A stretch of 64,000 nt of DNA from CADEED01 sp041395625. GTDB lineage: Bacteria; Pseudomonadota; Gammaproteobacteria; Steroidobacterales; Steroidobacteraceae. A model generated the notes under the pieces. It worked only from the letters and a program-made list of their open reading frames with translations, made no database searches and was not told the DNA's origin. The first letter of the stretch is position 1. Each line of letters opens with the position of its first letter. The stretch covers positions 124,001 through 188,000 of the forward strand of contig JAWLAE010000003.1 of NCBI GenBank assembly GCA_041395625.1, given 5' to 3'. Made by a program: the position numbers and the translations under genes. Positions 44,921 through 53,809 of the stretch are shown in pieces.

Positions 44921-45399
44921 ACGCGTCGCTGCTTCTTCAGCTCCGCTTCGACGATCGGGTGCACGAACTCGCGCACGTCGCCGCCCAACACCGCAATTTC
45001 GCGCACCAGCGTCGACGAGATGAAGGTGAACTGCTCCTTGGGCGTGAGGAACACGCTTTCGATGTCCCGCGACAAATGGCGGCTCATGTTCGCGAGCTGG
45101 AATTCGAACTCGAAGTCCGACACCGCGCGCAGGCCACGCACGATGACGAGCGCCTGGCAGTCGCGCGCGAAATCAACGGTCAAGCCTGCGTAACCCTTCA
45201 CTTCGACGTTCGGCACGTCCTCGAGCACCTGCTGTGCCAGTGACACGCGCATCTCGAGCGGGAACATCGGCGTCTTGTTGGGGTTGGCCGCAATACCGAC
45301 GATTACGCGATCGAAGATCCTGGCGGCCCGACGCACTAGGTCGTGGTGCCCATTGGTGATCGGGTCGAACGTACCCGGATAAACGGCTGTGCGCTTCAT
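44917..45399 (-). CDS. coaD: Phosphopantetheine adenylyltransferase CoaD
   Basis: 160 residues, usual length. The nucleotidyltransferase motif is VYPGTFDPITNGHHDLV (T/HxGH site), with FARDCQALVIVRGLRAVSDFEFE and the ISSTLVRE loop. It makes dephospho-CoA from phosphopantetheine and ATP, following the CoaBC steps. Start overlaps the rsmD stop by 4 bp, giving an rsmD-coaD operon as in many gammaproteobacteria. Confidence 0.97.
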   Translation of the reverse strand: MKRTAVYPGTFDPITNGHHDLVRRAARIFDRVIVGIAANPNKTPMFPLEMRVSLAQQVLEDVPNVEVKGYAGLTVDFARDCQALVIVRGLRAVSDFEFEFQLANMSRHLSRDIESVFLTPKEQFTFISSTLVREIAVLGGDVREFVHPIVEAELKKQRRV

Positions 45400-46049
45400 G
45401 TAATCGGGTCCCCCGGCCCTGCATCCGCCGGCCGGCGGACCCAGAGATGATACTCGACCTCGCCGGCGCGACCCGACTTGAGCGGCCGCCAGCCGCGTGG
45501 CAATGCCGGCAGGGGCTCGCGGGCGCGATGTTCGAGATAGATGTAGGCGGTCTCTGCCAGCCAGTCACCTCGCTCGAGCAGCGCCGCGGCGGTCGCCAGC
45601 GCACCCGACTCGAACGGGGGGTCCAGGAACACGATATCGAGCGGACCGCCCAAAGGCGCAGCAGAGGGTTGGCGCAGGATTGCGAACGCGTCGCCCTGCA
45701 GGACTGTCGCCCCCGTCTCGCCCCACGCACGCACCACGGCGGCAATCGCGTCGACGGCCACTCTGTCGCGCTCAATCAGCGTCACGTGCGTCGCGCCACG
45801 CGACAAGGCCTCGAGCCCGAGGACCCCACTGCCAGCGAACAGATCGAGGCAGCGCGCTCCCTCGATCTTGCCCTGCAGCCAGTTGAACAGCGTTTCGCGC
45901 ACGCGGTCGGGCGTCGGGCGGATGGCGTCCACCGCTGGAACGCGCAGGCGGCGACCGCGATGCCGGCCGGCGATGATGCGTAGCATCCGCGCATCAGCAG
46001 CCCGCGATTTCGCCTTGGCGGTCGCTTGCCTGCTTTGGGTCTTGTTCAT
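45396..46049 (-). CDS. rsmD: 16S rRNA m2G966 methyltransferase RsmD
   Basis: 217 residues from the ATG at 46049 (an upstream in-frame start at 46085 gives a basic leader). Motifs: MLRIIAGRHRGRRLRVP, RPTPDRVRETLFNWL, SAM site LDLFAGSGVLGLEALSRGA and the catalytic VFLDPPF. It modifies G966 of 16S rRNA. Close to ftsY, as in E. coli, but here a lipase gene lies between. Confidence 0.94.
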   Translation of the reverse strand: MNKTQSRQATAKAKSRAADARMLRIIAGRHRGRRLRVPAVDAIRPTPDRVRETLFNWLQGKIEGARCLDLFAGSGVLGLEALSRGATHVTLIERDRVAVDAIAAVVRAWGETGATVLQGDAFAILRQPSAAPLGGPLDIVFLDPPFESGALATAAALLERGDWLAETAYIYLEHRAREPLPALPRGWRPLKSGRAGEVEYHLWVRRPADAGPGDPIT

Positions 46050-46187
46050 CGAGCCTGCACCCGCCGTCTGTCGCCGTCTTGCCACAGTTGAGTAGCGAAG
46101 CGTACCCTAGTCACTTACCGCGACAAGCTTGGTGCGCTGCAACCAGGTCAGCTTGTCGTAGCGGGTTTGGTCTTGAGGAGCATTCTA

Positions 46188-48371
46188 ATGAACAGGCTTT
46201 ATGTGGCCGCTCTCGTCTCCGCAGCGCTGCTGGCTGCTGGTTGCTCGAGCTCGATCGACAATCCACCGGACGTCACCGCCACCAATCCGACGAGCGGCAA
46301 CCTCAATCCAGCGGGCGGCGCCAACAACCCGATGTCGCCCGCGGCAACCGCGGCGTTGTTTCAGGTGGCGCAGGGCATCCTGCCCTTCCCGACCGATCTG
46401 TATTTCTCGGGGACGACCGACGGCACGGTGAATATCCAGCCGGCCAGCGCGCTCATTCCCAATCAGGCCGGGCTCAACGCGCTCGACGGCTTCTCGACCA
46501 CCGCGCCAATCCGCGCGCGCTTCGCCAGCGCGTTGGATCCGGCGAGCATCACCGCCCAGACAGTGCGCGTCTACCAGGTGTCGATCGACAATACGACCAA
46601 GGCGACGATCGGCTTTCAGGCACCACCCAACGCCCCGCTGCTGACCTTCGGTACCGACTACTCCGCCGGACTCGCGACCGATGCGGGCGTCGGCAATACG
46701 ATCCTCGAAATCAAGCCACTGCGACCGCTCAATCCGAGCACGGGTGCCACTAACAACGGGTACCTCGTGGTGTTGACCGACGGACTGCGCACGGCGACCG
46801 GCGCTGCGGTCACGCCCGATGCTGACTACGCGACCATCAAGGCGGCGCTACCGACTTGCGCCAGCATCGCCAATGCCACCTTGAACGGTGTCTGCCGACT
46901 CACTGGCGCGCACCTGCAACTGGCGTCGAATGCCGCACTCGGCGCCGCCGCGGTCAATCCGGCCAACGTCGTGCTGTCATTCAGCTTCTCGACGGTAGCC
47001 ACCCGCGACACCATGGGTGTGGTAGCCCAGTTGATCTTCAATCCAGCCGCACCGTCGCCGCCGATCGCGATCAATCCGTCGGTCAGCATTCCGCTCAATG
47101 TGTTTTCGGCGTCGCTGCCGCCCATTGCCAATGCGCGCGTCGGTACAGTGACCGTGCCCTACTACAGCCCGATCGCCAGCGGCCCCAACGACGCCTCGAT
47201 ACTCACCAAGAACTGGGTGGCCGCAGGCCCGCCGCCCGCGCCGCTCACCGACCCCGCCAACGAACGCAATCTGACGCGCTTCAATCCAGTCCCGGCGGTG
47301 ACCGCGCAGAAGGCCATTCCGCTGTTGGTCACGGTACCGAATGGGGCTGCGGGCCCCGGCGGCATCAAGCCTACGAATGGCTGGCCGGTCGTGATCTTCC
47401 AGCATGGGATCACCGGTGATCGATCGAACGCACTGGCATTGGCGCCCGCATTCGCTCAGGCAGGCTGGGTGGTGGTCGCCGTGGATCTGCCGTTCCACGG
47501 CATCACGAGCAGCGCCAACCCGCTCTACCAGGCCACGAACGAGCAGACGTTCAATCTCGATCTCGTCAACAATGCGACCAGCGCGCCAGGGCCCGACGGC
47601 GCAATCGATCCGTCTGGCACTCACTACATCAACTTGACGAACGTGCGCGCCAGCCGCGACAGCCTGCGTCAGGGTGCGGCCAACTTGTTAGCATTGACGC
47701 GCGCACTGCCTACGCTCGATCTCGATGCCAATCCGGCGACGGTCGATATCGATGGCACGCGGATCGCGTTCGTCGGTCTCTCGCTCGGCTCGATCACGGG
47801 CGTCAGCTATGCCGCCGTGCTGCCGAACGCACCGGCGCTCGTGCCGACGGCAGTCCTGTCGGTGCCCGGCGGCGGAATCGCCGAGCTGATCCGCGACTCG
47901 GTGAGCTTCGGGCCGCGCATCAATGCCGGTCTCGCGGCGCAGGGTCTCACGCCGGGTTCGACACTCTATGCGCAGTTCTTCCGCGATGCGCAGACGATCA
48001 TCGATGCCGGTGATCCCCTCAATTACATCGGCGCGGCCGTGGCGCAGCGCCGCATATATGTGTCGCAGGTGATCGGTGGTTCCGGCACGCCACCATCCTT
48101 GCCCGACCAGGTGGTGCCCAACTCGTCGACGCAGCGCCTGATTCGCGCCGCAGGCGCGGGTCTGCCGCGGGTCACGCCAAGCACGGCGCCAGTCGTCGGC
48201 TCTGGGTACGTCAACTTCGTGGCGGGCGAGCATGGTTCGCTGCTGACGCCGGGCAGCCCACCGAGTGCCACAGGCCTGGCTGTGCTCACCGAAATGCAGA
48301 CGCAGGCGGCCACGTTCACCGCCACGGGCGGCACGATCAACATCGCCAATGCGGCGGTGGTTCAGCCGTAG
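46188..48371 (+). CDS. Extracellular lipase, Pla-1/cef-like lipoprotein
   Basis: 727 residues from an ATG with a good GAGGAG. Lipoprotein signal (LLAAGC). N-terminal region (about 45-300) fits the bacterial virulence-factor lipase N-terminal domain (ILPFPTDLYFSGTTDGTVN). The C-terminal half is an alpha/beta hydrolase: FQHGITGDRSNAL, VVAVDLPFHGI, nucleophile elbow VGLSLGSITG, and a late GEHGSLL that supplies the His. It resembles Pla-1/cef extracellular lipases. A clear terminator follows. It interrupts the usual rsmD-ftsY neighbourhood, so it may be an insertion in this lineage. Confidence 0.87.
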   Translation: MNRLYVAALVSAALLAAGCSSSIDNPPDVTATNPTSGNLNPAGGANNPMSPAATAALFQVAQGILPFPTDLYFSGTTDGTVNIQPASALIPNQAGLNALDGFSTTAPIRARFASALDPASITAQTVRVYQVSIDNTTKATIGFQAPPNAPLLTFGTDYSAGLATDAGVGNTILEIKPLRPLNPSTGATNNGYLVVLTDGLRTATGAAVTPDADYATIKAALPTCASIANATLNGVCRLTGAHLQLASNAALGAAAVNPANVVLSFSFSTVATRDTMGVVAQLIFNPAAPSPPIAINPSVSIPLNVFSASLPPIANARVGTVTVPYYSPIASGPNDASILTKNWVAAGPPPAPLTDPANERNLTRFNPVPAVTAQKAIPLLVTVPNGAAGPGGIKPTNGWPVVIFQHGITGDRSNALALAPAFAQAGWVVVAVDLPFHGITSSANPLYQATNEQTFNLDLVNNATSAPGPDGAIDPSGTHYINLTNVRASRDSLRQGAANLLALTRALPTLDLDANPATVDIDGTRIAFVGLSLGSITGVSYAAVLPNAPALVPTAVLSVPGGGIAELIRDSVSFGPRINAGLAAQGLTPGSTLYAQFFRDAQTIIDAGDPLNYIGAAVAQRRIYVSQVIGGSGTPPSLPDQVVPNSSTQRLIRAAGAGLPRVTPSTAPVVGSGYVNFVAGEHGSLLTPGSPPSATGLAVLTEMQTQAATFTATGGTINIANAAVVQP

Positions 48372-48394
48372 CCGGTCTGATACGTTTGGGTAGC

Positions 48395-48424
48395 GGGGGC
48401 GGCTGCGGCCGCCCTTCGCTTTTT
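48395..48424 (+). terminator. Rho-independent terminator after the lipase gene
   Basis: GGGCGGC-TGCG-GCCGCCC makes a perfect 7-bp GC stem, followed two bases on by a C-interrupted T-run (TTCGCTTTTT). It lies about 25 bp after the lipase stop and 20 bp before ftsY, so ftsY needs its own promoter or read-through. Confidence 0.85.
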
Positions 48425-48443
48425 CGAGGCAGCAGAATCCCCG

Positions 48444-49400
48444 ATGACCACTAACAACAGCGAGCCCGCGACCAAGGGCGGCTTCCTCGGCCGCTTACGC
48501 GCCAAGCTCAATCGTCCCAACTCATGGCTTTCCTACGATCTGGCCAATGTTTTCCGCGGTCGCAAGATCGATGCGGAAATCCTGGAGGAGCTCGAGACCC
48601 GGCTGCTCACGGCGGACGTCGGCGTCGACGCGACGCAGCACATACTGGATAGCCTGAAACGCCGCGTCGCACGCAAGGAACTGGACGACGTCGAGAAGCT
48701 GCTCGCGGCGCTGCGGGAAACGCTGGTCGAGATACTGACACCGTGCCAGAAGCCCCTGACGATCGACCCCGCGCACAAGCCGTACGTGGTGCTGGTCGTG
48801 GGTGTGAACGGCTCCGGCAAGACCACCAGCATCGGCAAGCTCGCGCGGCGCCTGGTGGACCGCAATCTGAAGGTCGTGCTCGCCGCCGGCGATACGTTCC
48901 GCGCAGCCGCGATCGAACAACTCGATATCTGGGCGACCCGTACCGGCGCTGACATCGTCTCGCAGGATGCCGGCGCGGACCCCGGGGCCGTGGTCTTCGA
49001 TGCACTGCAGACCGCGCGCAATCGCAACGCCGATGTGCTGTTGGCCGACACCGCGGGACGACTGCACAGCCAGGCGCACCTGATGGAAGAGCTGAAGAAG
49101 GTGAAGCGCGTGTTGCAGCGCCTCGATGCCTCAGCGCCGCACGAGGTGTTGTTAGTGCTGGATGCGACGCAGGGGCAGAACGCGCTGTTGCAGGCGATCC
49201 AGTTCAACGAAGCGGTCGGGGTCACGGGCCTGGTGCTGACCAAGCTCGACGGCACGGCGAAGGGCGGCATCGTGATCGCCATCGCGCGGCGGCTTGCGTT
49301 GCCCATACGCTACATCGGCATCGGCGAACATGCGGACGACTTCGGCGAGTTCGACGCCAAAGCATTCGCGAGTGCGCTGGTCGACGGCGTCGGCACCTAG
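48444..49400 (+). CDS. ftsY: Signal recognition particle receptor FtsY
   Basis: 318 residues. SRP-type GTPase with N domain (about 15-95) and G domain: GVNGSGKTTSIGKLA (G1), AAGDTFRAAAIEQL (insertion box), LADTAGRLHS (G3), LTKLDGTAKGG (G4). It docks ribosome-SRP complexes to the membrane. The long acidic A domain of E. coli FtsY is absent; only ~15 residues precede the N domain, normal in many lineages. ftsE-ftsX do not follow. Confidence 0.96.
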   Translation: MTTNNSEPATKGGFLGRLRAKLNRPNSWLSYDLANVFRGRKIDAEILEELETRLLTADVGVDATQHILDSLKRRVARKELDDVEKLLAALRETLVEILTPCQKPLTIDPAHKPYVVLVVGVNGSGKTTSIGKLARRLVDRNLKVVLAAGDTFRAAAIEQLDIWATRTGADIVSQDAGADPGAVVFDALQTARNRNADVLLADTAGRLHSQAHLMEELKKVKRVLQRLDASAPHEVLLVLDATQGQNALLQAIQFNEAVGVTGLVLTKLDGTAKGGIVIAIARRLALPIRYIGIGEHADDFGEFDAKAFASALVDGVGT

Positions 49401-49512
49401 CCCAGCCGCCCGCGCATCAGGCGCATGACGGGTCCCAGCTTGCGCACAGCGCAGCTTTGCTCTGACAATCAGGCATGCCGACCGATTTCCTGGCGGGGCT
49501 GGAGTCCGAGCC

Positions 49513-50280
49513 ATGATGACGACCGCACCGGCCGAGGGTCGCCCCTTCGTCGTACCTTGTGCCAAGTTGCGGCTCGATGCGCCGCGACGCTGGCTGCGCC
49601 TGGGTTGGCAGGACTTCAAACGCGCGCCGGCGTTGAGTCTGCTGTTCGGCATCGTCATCATGCTGCTCAGCATCGCGATCTCCGTGTTCGCCTATTCCCT
49701 CGGGCGGTTCGCGTTGTTAGCCATGCTACTGTCCGGATTCGTGTTCATCGCGCCATTGATCGCCGTGGGCCTATATTGCGTCAGTCGCGAGCTGGGTGCC
49801 GGCCGAGAGCCGAGCTTGCGCGATTCGTTCACGCTGGCGCGACGCGTGCTCGGACAGGCCGGCATCTTTGCGTTGGCACTGCTCGTGATTCTGCTGCTGT
49901 GGTCGCGCGCCGGCATGATGGTCAGCGCGTTCTTTCCAGTGCAGGAAGGCGAATGGGCGTCGTTGGTCGACTTTCTCGCGCTGGGCTCGCTGTTCGGCGC
50001 CATCTTTGCGGCGCTCACGTTCGCAACGGCAGCCTTCTCGCTGCCCATGATTGCGGACCGCGATGTGGACATGATCACCGCCTGCGTCTCCAGCATCAAC
50101 GCAGTGCTGCGCAACAAGACGGTGATGCTGCTATGGGCCGCGCTGATCGTGCTGCTGACCGCCATCGGGTTTGCGACAGCGTTCCTCGGGCTCGTCGTCA
50201 TCATGCCGTGGCTGGCCTATGCCGCCTGGCATGGCTATCGCGAGACGCTGGACGCGTCGGCGTGGCCGCCGCTGGAGTAA
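49513..50280 (+). CDS. DUF2189 membrane protein
   Basis: 255 residues, five to six membrane helices. DUF2189 features: RRWLRLGWQDFKRAPALSLLFG near the start and MIADRDVDMITACVSSINAVLRNK in the middle, with a final AYAAWHGYRETLD. A GGAG is 8 bp before the ATG. Function unknown. Sometimes found with cytochrome c oxidase assembly genes; no such neighbours here. Confidence 0.85.
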   Translation: MMTTAPAEGRPFVVPCAKLRLDAPRRWLRLGWQDFKRAPALSLLFGIVIMLLSIAISVFAYSLGRFALLAMLLSGFVFIAPLIAVGLYCVSRELGAGREPSLRDSFTLARRVLGQAGIFALALLVILLLWSRAGMMVSAFFPVQEGEWASLVDFLALGSLFGAIFAALTFATAAFSLPMIADRDVDMITACVSSINAVLRNKTVMLLWAALIVLLTAIGFATAFLGLVVIMPWLAYAAWHGYRETLDASAWPPLE

Positions 50281-50346
50281 TACCTCACGCATGAGGAGCG
50301 CTATCTCTACGCTGCCATCGGGGCAGACCCGGGCGACTTGACTAAC

Positions 50347-50742
50347 ATGTATCAGCTGCTCGCCGACCTTGTGCTGACGCTGCACGTCGCGATCGTTCTG
50401 TTCGTCATCGGCGGGCTGGCAGCCATCATCATCGGCAATCTGCGTGGCTGGCGTTGGGCCAACGCGCGCGGGTTTCGCTACGCGCACGTGGCCGCGATCG
50501 GCATCGTCGTGGCCCAAGCGTGGCTTGGCGCCATCTGCCCGCTCACCACGCTCGAGATGTGGCTGCGCGAGCAGGCGGGGCTGACTAGCTATTCGGGCAG
50601 CTTCATCGAGCACTGGCTGCAGAGAGTGCTCTACTACGACGCGCCGGCCTGGGTCTTCACGCTCGTGTATACGCTGTTCGGGCTGGCCGTCGTGGCGGCG
50701 TGGATTCGTTTCCCGCCGCGCCCGAGAGTGCACAGACACTGA
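50347..50742 (+). CDS. DUF2784 membrane protein with replaced C-terminus
   Basis: About 131 residues from the ATG at 50347 (a TTG three codons earlier is possible). Four helices; DUF2784 pattern: N-terminal LLADLVLTLHVAIVLFVIGG, then CPLTTLEMWLREQAG and a YYDAPAWVFTL segment. The family normally ends with a W-x-x-x-P-P-R-x-R tail. Here FPPRPR is followed by VHRH and a stop, and the final codons lie in Rhs-derived DNA. The accessory segment is thus fused to the very end of this gene. Imperfect copies of its last ~48 bp are found at 54.46 and 60.31 kb. Confidence 0.8.
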   Translation: MYQLLADLVLTLHVAIVLFVIGGLAAIIIGNLRGWRWANARGFRYAHVAAIGIVVAQAWLGAICPLTTLEMWLREQAGLTSYSGSFIEHWLQRVLYYDAPAWVFTLVYTLFGLAVVAAWIRFPPRPRVHRH

Positions 50743-50743
50743 A
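50673..50743 (+). repeat. DUF2784 3'-end repeat, copy A (left edge of accessory segment)
   Basis: Bases 50673-50720 match 60306-60353 at 42 of 48 positions (copy C). Bases 50698-50743 match 54458-54503 (copy B) at about 36 of 46, the match extending past the gene end into the first Rhs-derived bases. Direct orientation in all three. Duplicated gene ends flanking foreign DNA are what site-specific or repeat-mediated insertion at a gene 3' end leaves behind. Confidence 0.7.
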
Positions 50744-52259
50744 TCGCTATGTGAACACGACCTATGACGCCAACGGCAACATGACGAACCGCAATGGCAC
50801 GACGCTGGTGTGGTACGCCAACAATCTGCGCAAGTCCATCACCAAGAACAGCCAGAACTCCAGCGTCTTTCAGTACACGCCGAGCGGGGAGCGCTGGCGG
50901 CACGTCTACAAGACCGCCAACGTCACCTATACCCAGGTGAATCTCGGCGGCCTGCTGACCAAAGAGACCCAGGGCACAACCGTCGATTGGAAACACTACG
51001 TGCAGGCCGGCGGTCGCACCGTGGCGCTCGTCTCGCGCAAGTCCACCGGCGTCAATACGACCTCCTACCTGCTGCGTGATCACTTGGGTGCGACGGACGT
51101 CATCACGAACAGCAGCGGCGGGGTCGTCGTACGCGAGAGCTTCGATGCGTTCGGCAAGCGGCGGGGCACGAATTGGACGGGCGCGCCGCCAGCCGCCGAT
51201 CTCACCACGATCAATGGCCTTACGCGCCGCGGCTACACCGATCACGAAATGCTCGACTCGACCGATCCTATTCACATGAATGGTCGCGTGTACGACCCGC
51301 TGATCGCACGGTTCGTGTCAGCGGATCCATTCATCGATTGCGCGATGAACACGCAAGGCTGGAATCGGTACACATATGTGAAGAACAATCCGCTCAGTAG
51401 AACTGATCCGACTGGGTTCAAAGAACGGGGCACGATAATCCCGATCAGTCCGAGCCCTGGCCTTCCGACCGTAACGGTAACTGGGTCGCGAATATCGGAT
51501 CCGCCGGCTGGCGCGCGTTCGTACTCTGGCATCGACACTAACCCGGGCGGCGGTGCGAGCGGCTCCAATGATGGTGGCGGCGGCGGAGGCACAAGTTCGA
51601 CAGAAAATGCGCCGCTCGAGAAGGTGTTGGTCGAGGATACGAGGATAGGGAACACTGATCCTCCACGACTTGTTTTTGTTCCAGTGATTTTCGGTGGCAT
51701 TACAGGAAATTTGCCGAGCAGCGCCGTCGACGCAGTTACCAATGGGTACAATGACTTTCGAAACTGTGTTGAACGCTGCAATGGAAAGTATTCCTCGGTC
51801 GGTACGACTGTCGGAGGCACTGTCGGCGGAGCGGTCTACGGAGGACTGTTAGCAGCTCGCTTCGGGCCTCAGGCTGCGCTGACTGGCGCTCTTGCCGGGG
51901 CGTTGGGTGGCGGATTTGCAGGCGCAGCCGTGGGGGCTATTGGTTCTCCATCGGCCGCTCAGAGCGTGGTTGTGGGTGCAGCTGGCGGAACAATTCGGAC
52001 TGCGTTTGCGGGAGCGAGCGTTGGCGGCGGGTTTGCCGGTGGCGTTGCGGGTGGCGCCGTGACGGGATTAGGCGGAGGGTCGGTAGTCGCGGCCAGCGTA
52101 GGCGCCATTGCTGGTACCGCCGCGGGTGGTAGCCTCGGTGGGGCGGCACTACTGGGTGCGGCGTCAGGTGGCGGCGCGGCTGCGGCGGCCGGGCTCGGCG
52201 CGAAGGCGGCCGCTGATTCACTCGTAAACACGTTGTGTGAACATAGCTGCAGCCATTGA
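50700..52259 (+). CDS. Headless Rhs C-terminus with glycine-zipper tip
   Basis: 519 residues from a GTG. Residues ~10-235 are the end of an Rhs core: YD-x-x-GN-M repeats, LLRDHLGATDVI, FDAFGKRR, then the boundary GRVYDPLIARFVSADPFI and NNPLSRTDPTGF. The 2-4 kb of core and shell that normally precede this are missing, so it is an orphan Rhs-CT, possibly kept as a recombination donor. The tip (~240-519) starts with a Gly/Ser linker and becomes a long Gly/Ala-rich region of G-x-x-x-G repeats (about 370-505), then ends with a Cys-containing tail (CEHSCSH). Glycine zippers suggest a membrane-inserting toxin; this is inference. A membrane gene follows directly, as expected for immunity. Confidence 0.8.
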   Translation: MDSFPAAPESAQTLNRYVNTTYDANGNMTNRNGTTLVWYANNLRKSITKNSQNSSVFQYTPSGERWRHVYKTANVTYTQVNLGGLLTKETQGTTVDWKHYVQAGGRTVALVSRKSTGVNTTSYLLRDHLGATDVITNSSGGVVVRESFDAFGKRRGTNWTGAPPAADLTTINGLTRRGYTDHEMLDSTDPIHMNGRVYDPLIARFVSADPFIDCAMNTQGWNRYTYVKNNPLSRTDPTGFKERGTIIPISPSPGLPTVTVTGSRISDPPAGARSYSGIDTNPGGGASGSNDGGGGGGTSSTENAPLEKVLVEDTRIGNTDPPRLVFVPVIFGGITGNLPSSAVDAVTNGYNDFRNCVERCNGKYSSVGTTVGGTVGGAVYGGLLAARFGPQAALTGALAGALGGGFAGAAVGAIGSPSAAQSVVVGAAGGTIRTAFAGASVGGGFAGGVAGGAVTGLGGGSVVAASVGAIAGTAAGGSLGGAALLGAASGGGAAAAAGLGAKAAADSLVNTLCEHSCSH

Positions 52260-52280
52260 TGTGTCTGTGCAGGAGAGCCA

Positions 52281-52733
52281 ATGGATATCGATCAATGGAT
52301 GTGGATTGTCGGGGTGTTAGTAGTAGCCAGCGTGTCATCCAATTTCGTGCTGCAACGATTCAGCAGACATGAACAAAGAGCAACGACTACTAGTCCACCG
52401 CGCCCGTTGACCGGCGGCGAGTTTTTGCTGTCGCTACTGCCGCTCATTGTGTTTCTGGTCGGCGTTTTCGGATTTATGTTTGCAGGACGAGCCATCGGGC
52501 CGCAGCGGCTGACAGTGCCGGTAGTCTTGATATGTCTCGGCGGACTGATAATTGGTATGATGTTAGTCCCGCTGATAGTTGCTCGGGCATTTGGTCGCCA
52601 GTTCTTTAACGAGTTCTATCGCCTGGGTGAGCAGCGCAGCGGCATATCGTTGCGACGCGCCAACATTTTTTCGACATCTGTTGGGATCGGATTCGTTATA
52701 ACAGGCATCGTGTTTTTCTTCGCAAGCCGATAA
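52281..52733 (+). CDS. Small four-helix membrane protein, putative Rhs-tip immunity
   Basis: 150 residues with about four helices (near 8-25, 48-70, 78-100, 130-148) and a short cytoplasmic-type segment QRSGISLRRANIF before the last helix. No known family recognised. It begins 21 bp after the Rhs tip. A partner that stays in the membrane would suit a pore-type toxin. A diverged second copy lies at 53028-53486. Lower GC than the core genes (many A/T third positions), as for transferred DNA. Confidence 0.65.
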   Translation: MDIDQWMWIVGVLVVASVSSNFVLQRFSRHEQRATTTSPPRPLTGGEFLLSLLPLIVFLVGVFGFMFAGRAIGPQRLTVPVVLICLGGLIIGMMLVPLIVARAFGRQFFNEFYRLGEQRSGISLRRANIFSTSVGIGFVITGIVFFFASR

Positions 52734-52855
52734 TGCGTTGATCGCCCGACTGCGGAAGCGCTGGCGCCGCTTCCGCCGCGTGAGTGCACCGAGAGTGGTG
52801 GCGGCGACGCAAATCGGGCTGCGAGCGGGCTGGTAGCGTTCGACGGAGGTAGGCA

Positions 52856-52993
52856 ATGAATGCGCGATTTAGCCGCCCCGGCGATGGTATGGTATGGGGG
52901 GGCGCAGCCGCAGGGGCAATTGAATCGGCCCTTCGCCGGGACTCCCAGCTGGTGCTGGGACAGGCGCTAGGCGGAGTGACCACCGGAGCGTAA
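52856..52993 (+). CDS. Tiny Gly/Ala-rich ORF, copy 1 (truncated)
   Basis: 45 residues; a strong GGAGG lies 8 bp before the ATG, so translation is likely. Sequence begins MNARFSRPGDGMVWGGAAAG and ends in GVTTGA at a TAA. Copy 2 (53609-53809) shares the first ~44 residues closely but continues for 21 more ending CNKKVCR. The lost end coincides with the start of the second membrane gene, so the tandem duplication cut it. It could be a small toxin or bacteriocin-like peptide or a leftover of an Rhs tip; no family recognised. Confidence 0.5.
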   Translation: MNARFSRPGDGMVWGGAAAGAIESALRRDSQLVLGQALGGVTTGA

Positions 52994-53027
52994 GTGGAGT
53001 CGAAGAGAGCATCACGCGATAGGCCAA

Positions 53028-53486
53028 ATGAAACTTGAAGAACTGGCAGTGGTCATCTTGGCGCTAGTAGCGGCCAGTGCTTCGACTCATATCTGCCTCC
53101 AATTTCTTCAGAAGGTCTCGAGAAAAGAACTAGACCCGGATCTGGGACCGTCGCGCCCTTTTACGAGTCTCGAATCGGCTATATCACTACTACCTGTGAT
53201 TATTCTCCTTGCGGGAGGGTTCGGATTTCTGCTAGCAGCGAATGCCTTGGAACCCGAGTACGTTTCGTTGCCACTGGTCATGGTTTATGTTGGAATTGTA
53301 ATTATCAGCATGATTGTGATCCCTGCTGTCGTCACCCGTATCATCGGTGCGGATTTCAAGAGACAGTACGAGTTATTAGCAGAGAGAAGAAGTGGCATTT
53401 CCGTACGCTGAGCTAGCACTCTTGTGATTTCTGTTGGAATTGGATTCGTTATAACAGGCATCGTGTTTTTCTTCGCAAGCCGATAA
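53028..53486 (+). pseudogene. Second copy of the immunity-like membrane gene, broken by TGA
   Basis: The frame from the ATG at 53028 reads 127 residues similar to the gene at 52281 (LVAASASTHICLQF, SAISLLPVIILLAGGFGFLL, AERRSGISVR), then meets TGA at 53409-53411. After the stop the same frame continues for 24 codons nearly identical to copy 1's last helix (VGIGFVITGIVFFFASR) and ends at the same place. One nonsense change therefore removes the fourth helix. Read-through, a truncated product or a dead gene are all possible. Confidence 0.75.
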
Positions 53487-53608
53487 TGCGTTGATCGCCC
53501 GACTGTAGAAGCGCTGGCGACGCTTCCGCCGCGTGAGTGCATCGAGAGGGATGCCGGCGACGCAAATCGACCTGCGAGCGTGCTGGTAGCGTTCTACGGA
53601 GGTAGGCA

Positions 53609-53809
53609 ATGAATGCGCGATTTAGCCGCCCCGGCGATGGTATGGCATGGGAAAGCGCAGCCGCAGGGGCAATTGAGGCGGCACTTCACCAGAATCGCCA
53701 GCCGGTGCTCCGACAGACGCTAGGCGGAATGACCGCCGGCGCAACTTACAATGCCAAGGTGCGCTCTCAAGTTGTGCAATGGGATTGCAACAAGAAAGTA
53801 TGCCGCTAG
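53609..53809 (+). CDS. Tiny Gly/Ala-rich ORF, copy 2 (full length)
   Basis: 66 residues. The same leader and GGAGG as copy 1 (the ~60 bp upstream are almost identical). It opens with MNARFSRPGDG and a Gly/Ala/Leu-rich middle, and closes with QWDCNKKVCR (two Cys). It overlaps the next membrane gene if that gene starts at 53779. Its retention after duplication, with a strong ribosome-binding site, argues that the peptide is made. Function unknown. Confidence 0.5.
   Translation: MNARFSRPGDGMAWESAAAGAIEAALHQNRQPVLRQTLGGMTAGATYNAKVRSQVVQWDCNKKVCR

Noticed and set aside
50700..52259. Complete rhs gene
   Set aside because: Only the last ~225 residues of core precede the tip; no signal, PAAR or YD-repeat shell upstream, where DUF2784 and DUF2189 genes lie.
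52563..53609. Two similar minus-strand ORFs (52563-52856 and 53376-53609) that look conserved
   Set aside because: They are antisense to the duplicated membrane gene/tiny ORF unit; similarity follows from the duplication, and the plus-strand genes have RBS and hydrophobic segments.
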